This document shows, in pieces, positions 23,661 through 26,007 of a stretch of DNA of 26,007 nt. The first letter of the stretch is position 1, and every line of letters begins with the position of its first letter. The stretch is taken from NCBI GenBank assembly GCA_900542425.1, contig UQNQ01000023.1:1-26007 (forward strand). Reading direction: 5' to 3'. The notes beneath the pieces were generated by a model. The model ran no database searches. It was not told the origin of the DNA and worked only from the letters and a program-made list of their open reading frames with translations. Source of the stretch: an uncultured Eubacteriales bacterium (GTDB lineage Bacteria > Bacillota > Clostridia > Oscillospirales > CAG-272). The position numbers and the translations under genes were made by a program.

Positions 23661-23944
23661 TACTTTGTCTGTTCTTCGGACGAATCCTCGGGCAGAATGA
23701 CTCGATAATCTCCGTGATAGAGTTTTTGTACGGCATTTTCCACCGCTTTATTATCACGGATGTCACTGGCAATCAGCGAGGCAATGCTTTTATCCGTTTT
23801 TTTGTCTGCAATCATTTTTTCGGCTTTTTCTCTTTGCGAAACATACTCATCGGTAATCAGTCTTGCGCATTTTGCCGTTGCAATCACGAGAGAATAGCGG
23901 TTGAATTTTCCTTTTGTAAGTTGTTCAATGGATGGTGTAATCAT
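23660..23944 (-). CDS. rpoZ: RNA polymerase omega subunit
   Basis: Omega is a small RNA polymerase subunit that helps fold and hold the beta-prime subunit. The 94-residue protein begins MITPSIEQLTKGKFNRYSLV and continues with ATAKCARLI, the conserved N-terminal core, and ends with a KAVENAVQKLYHGDYRVI segment and an acidic tail. I choose ATG 23944, preceded by AAGGAG with six bases of spacing; a longer reading to 23968 only adds MCAQKENL, which covers the ribosome site. It follows gmk by 30 bp, the usual partner gene, and overlaps priA by one base. Confidence 0.92.
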   Translation of the reverse strand: MITPSIEQLTKGKFNRYSLVIATAKCARLITDEYVSQREKAEKMIADKKTDKSIASLIASDIRDNKAVENAVQKLYHGDYRVILPEDSSEEQTK

Positions 23945-23974
23945 AAGATTCTCCTTCTGTGCGCACACAATATT

Positions 23975-24583
23975 TTATGAGAAAAAACAAGTTTTAATTT
24001 CTTTATTGCGAAAGGTTTTCAGTGTCTCCGCTTTCAGAATAGAAAGAACATCATGGGCGGCGGTTTCCACGTCGTTTTCCCGATTGATGACGACATAGTC
24101 ATAGCGATCAAAGCATTCCATTTCCACACGGGCTTTTTCCATTCGTTTTTCAATGATATCTGCGGTTTCCGTGCCTCTGGCACGGATACGGCGCATCAAT
24201 GTTGCAAAATCCGGAGGCAAAACGAAAATCATGACCGCTTCCGGCATTTTTTCTTTGACCTGCAAAGCGCCCTGCACATCAATGTCAAGAATGATGTTCT
24301 TTCCGCAGGCAAGCGCGTCGTCTACGGGCTTTCTTGGCGTTCCGTAATAGTTTCCGACGTATTCCGCATGTTCAAGCATTTCTCCTGCGGCGATTTTTCT
24401 TTTGAAATCTTCTTTGCTGATAAAAGAATAGTGAACACCGTCAATTTCACCGGGACGCGGTGCCCTTGTTGTGTCGGACACGGAAAAATCAAAGTCGGCG
24501 AGTTCTCTTACTCGTTTCACAATAGTCCCTTTGCCGCTTCCTGCCGGACCGGAGATGATAAACAGCAAGCCTCTTTTTTTCAT
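23975..24583 (-). CDS. gmk: Guanylate kinase
   Basis: Gmk phosphorylates GMP (and dGMP) to GDP with ATP in the cytosol. The 202-residue protein has the P-loop GPAGSGKGT (12-20), the GMP-binding segment SVSDTTRAPRPGEIDGVHY, EYVGNYYGTP, the DIDVQGALQVK motif and the lid with RRIRARGTE. It is normal in length apart from a short extra C-terminal tail. AAAGGA precedes the chosen ATG by nine bases; two other nearby ATGs are out of frame. It is 19 bp after remA. Gmk is known as a target of (p)ppGpp in Firmicutes. Confidence 0.97.
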   Translation of the reverse strand: MKKRGLLFIISGPAGSGKGTIVKRVRELADFDFSVSDTTRAPRPGEIDGVHYSFISKEDFKRKIAAGEMLEHAEYVGNYYGTPRKPVDDALACGKNIILDIDVQGALQVKEKMPEAVMIFVLPPDFATLMRRIRARGTETADIIEKRMEKARVEMECFDRYDYVVINRENDVETAAHDVLSILKAETLKTFRNKEIKTCFFS

Positions 24584-24602
24584 TTCATTTCATCCTTTCC
24601 CA

Positions 24603-24878
24603 TCAAACCTCGTCGTCACCTTCGTCGATATCGTCTTGCTCCGCCTGACCGTTCAGCCGATTGGAAATGGTCTCTGCTTTGATGGCGGAAAGAATAATGT
24701 GGTCGCTGTCCGTAAAGAGAACGGATCTTGTGCGTCTGCCGCAGGAGACGTCGATGACACGACCGGCGTCGCGCGCATCCTGAATCAGCCGTTTGATTGG
24801 CGCAGAATCCGGACTTACAATCGAGATCACCCGATGTGCTGCAACCATATTCCCGTTGCCGATACTTATAAATTTCAT
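24603..24878 (-). CDS. remA: RemA/YlzA family regulator (DUF370)
   Basis: This 91-residue protein is a clear RemA family member: KFISIGNGNMVAAHRVISIV, then SPDSAPIKRLIQDARDAG, GRRTRSVLFTDSDHIILSA and a final acidic tail. In B. subtilis RemA is a DNA-binding protein that activates matrix and osmoprotection genes; its role in Clostridia is not settled, so regulation of matrix genes here is only inferred. AGAGAGG lies before the ATG. It sits between yicC and gmk, the same position as in B. subtilis. Its Arg-rich GRRTR patch fits nucleic-acid binding. Confidence 0.93.
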   Translation of the reverse strand: MKFISIGNGNMVAAHRVISIVSPDSAPIKRLIQDARDAGRVIDVSCGRRTRSVLFTDSDHIILSAIKAETISNRLNGQAEQDDIDEGDDEV

Positions 24879-24901
24879 ATCAAAACCTCTCTGCGCTGAA
24901 T

Positions 24902-25783
24902 TTATTCAATATTTTGCACTTGTTCGCGAATCTTTTCAAGTTCGCTTTTGATTTCAACGACAAGCTTTGCAATTTCCGCGTTACAAACCTTTGAGCCAAT
25001 GGTATTGGTTTCACGATTGATTTCCTGAAGCAGAAAATCCAGTTTGCGTCCCACGGGTTCATCGGTATTTACAATGGCATCAAAAGCTTCAAAATGAGAG
25101 GCGAGACGGACAAGCTCCTCATCGATGGCAAGTTTGTCCGCGAAAAGCGCGCATTCGGTGATGAGGCGGCTCTCATCTACGGCAACATCGCCGAGAAGCT
25201 GACGGATGCGAAGTTCCATTTTCGTATATTGGTTTTTGATATCGCCTTCGGAAAGAGGTGCTATTTTTGCCACCAGTTCTTCGACGCGTTTGCGCTTGGA
25301 AAGAATATCTGCTTTTAAATTTGCGCCTTCCCGTTCCCGAGAGGCGATAAAGGCATCGACAGCTTCCGTCAGAACAGGCAACACGTTCTGCCATTCGCGC
25401 TCGGTGTCACCGTCCGCTTTTTTTACAGCAAAAATATCGTGATTGGATGCGACAGACATCGTTGTAATATTGTCAGGCAGTCCAAATTCAGAGGAGAGCT
25501 GGCGCAGCGCTGCGATATAGCTTGCTGCGTAGGCACGGTCGAGAGTCACGGAAACGCCGGTATCTTCCAGAATATCGATGGCCACAAAAATTTCCAGCTT
25601 ACCACGCGAAATGCCTCTTGAGACAAGGTAAGACTTGATTTTTTCTTCTAAAAAGCCAAAAAGACGGGGCAGCTTAATGGTATAATCAAGATATCGGTTG
25701 TTCACGGATTTGATTTCAACTAGAATATCCCGTCCGCCAATCTCTTTTTTTGCTCTGCCGTATGCTGTCATGCTTTTCATCAT
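24902..25783 (-). CDS. yicC: YicC/YloC family endoribonuclease
   Basis: This is a 293-residue cytosolic protein of the YicC family, whose E. coli member has endoribonuclease activity linked to small-RNA decay. The signature N-terminus MKSMTAYGRAKKEIGG, the VEIKSVNNRYLDYTIKLP stretch and the C-terminal DUF1732-type end (GRKLDFLLQEINRETNTIGSK, about 245-265) are all present. It has two adjacent ATGs; GAGAGG lies upstream, so the first is used here. It is the first gene of the twelve-gene operon and lies 46 bp downstream of a strong promoter. Confidence 0.94.
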   Translation of the reverse strand: MMKSMTAYGRAKKEIGGRDILVEIKSVNNRYLDYTIKLPRLFGFLEEKIKSYLVSRGISRGKLEIFVAIDILEDTGVSVTLDRAYAASYIAALRQLSSEFGLPDNITTMSVASNHDIFAVKKADGDTEREWQNVLPVLTEAVDAFIASREREGANLKADILSKRKRVEELVAKIAPLSEGDIKNQYTKMELRIRQLLGDVAVDESRLITECALFADKLAIDEELVRLASHFEAFDAIVNTDEPVGRKLDFLLQEINRETNTIGSKVCNAEIAKLVVEIKSELEKIREQVQNIE

Positions 25784-25828
25784 TTTGAAAACGCCTCTCT
25801 AAACCTTTATAATTTAGTAGTATTATAT

Positions 25829-25858
25829 ATTATATCCCATTTTAAACGGGCTTGTCAA
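25829..25858 (-). promoter_or_regulatory. Main promoter of the yicC-to-rsgA operon
   Basis: On the minus strand a perfect TTGACA (25853-25858), an 18 bp spacer and a perfect TATAAT (25829-25834) lie 46 bp before yicC. A second TATAAT copy is at 25822-25827. No other promoter of this quality was seen within the operon, so the twelve genes are probably transcribed together from here, although weak internal promoters cannot be excluded. Confidence 0.85.
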
Positions 25859-26007
25859 CCGCTTTCGGGGCAAAAGCGTGATTTTTCCTCTGTACAGAGG
25901 ATGTTTTTTGGGGGAAAGAGCTCCCCTTGGGGAAAAGACAGAAAACTTGTGCACTGCCTGCTTTTATAGACAGAAAAAGAAAGAATGTGCCTATATGCAG
26001 GATAGAC
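25859..26007. other. Right-edge non-coding stretch with small hairpins
   Basis: No gene can be supported in these 149 bases. They hold a dyad CGCTTT/AAAGCG (25860-25878), a 14-base perfect palindrome CCTCTGTACAGAGG (25887-25900) followed by ATG and six T (resembling a short plus-strand terminator), and a CCCC/GGGG dyad (25923-25936). They may be the tail of a unit lying beyond the window. Confidence 0.35.

Noticed and set aside
1..26007. CRISPR array, insertion sequence, prophage or tRNA/rRNA genes
   Set aside because: Both strands were read for short regular direct repeats, transposase or integrase motifs and tRNA-like cloverleaf signals, and none was found.

Overview
The window reads as a low-to-moderate G+C chromosomal segment of a Gram-positive, Clostridia-like bacterium (Bacillota). 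The grounds are a T-box leader in front of pheST, strong sigma-A type promoters with 17-18 bp spacers, AGGAGG-type ribosome binding sites, a RemA homologue, a PrkC/PrpC kinase-phosphatase pair, and a very large SLH-domain surface protein. Nothing points to a phage, an insertion sequence, a CRISPR array or a tRNA/rRNA gene. Genus-level assignment is not possible from the sequence alone.

Layout, left to right. (1) 1-236: a consensus leftward promoter at the left edge, whose gene lies outside the window, and the terminator of the next gene. (2) 237-680 (-): a small acidic lipoprotein. (3) 820-4663 (+): promoter, phenylalanine T-box leader, pheS, pheT and terminator, a classical tRNA-charging-controlled operon. 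(4) 4714-11041 (+): two near-identical tandem promoters exactly 100 bp apart, a leader hairpin, and a 2017-residue exported SLH protein that is probably an S-layer or other abundant wall-surface protein. (5) 11031-11408 (-): a small secreted or membrane-anchored protein that is convergent with the SLH gene and shares its terminator hairpin. (6) 11557-12940 (-): an AraM/EgsA-type sn-glycerol-1-phosphate dehydrogenase with its own promoter and terminator. (7) 13046-13747 (+): a six-helix membrane protein of unknown function, followed by a 590 bp non-coding stretch that looks like a decayed gene (about 13750-14187) ending at a strong hairpin.

(8) 14338-25858 (-): a long, tightly packed housekeeping operon transcribed leftwards from a TTGACA-18-TATAAT promoter. 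Its order is yicC, remA, gmk, rpoZ, priA, def, fmt, rsmB, rlmN, prpC, prkC, rsgA. This matches the conserved Firmicutes block known from Bacillus subtilis (yloC-remA-gmk-rpoZ-coaBC-priA-def-fmt-rsmB-rlmN-prpC-prkC-rsgA), except that coaBC is absent between rpoZ and priA. Three junctions overlap by 1-4 bases (rpoZ/priA, def/fmt, prkC/rsgA), so translational coupling is likely. Together these genes cover GMP phosphorylation, RNA polymerase assembly, replication restart, initiator-tRNA formylation and N-terminal deformylation, rRNA methylation, 30S maturation and Ser/Thr phospho-signalling.

The points most worth a second look are the duplicated promoter module and repetitive C-terminal half of the SLH protein, a PrkC-type kinase whose external part is only about 37 residues with no PASTA domain, the probable pseudogene at 13750-14187, and a bacterial glycerol-1-phosphate dehydrogenase with no pathway partner nearby.
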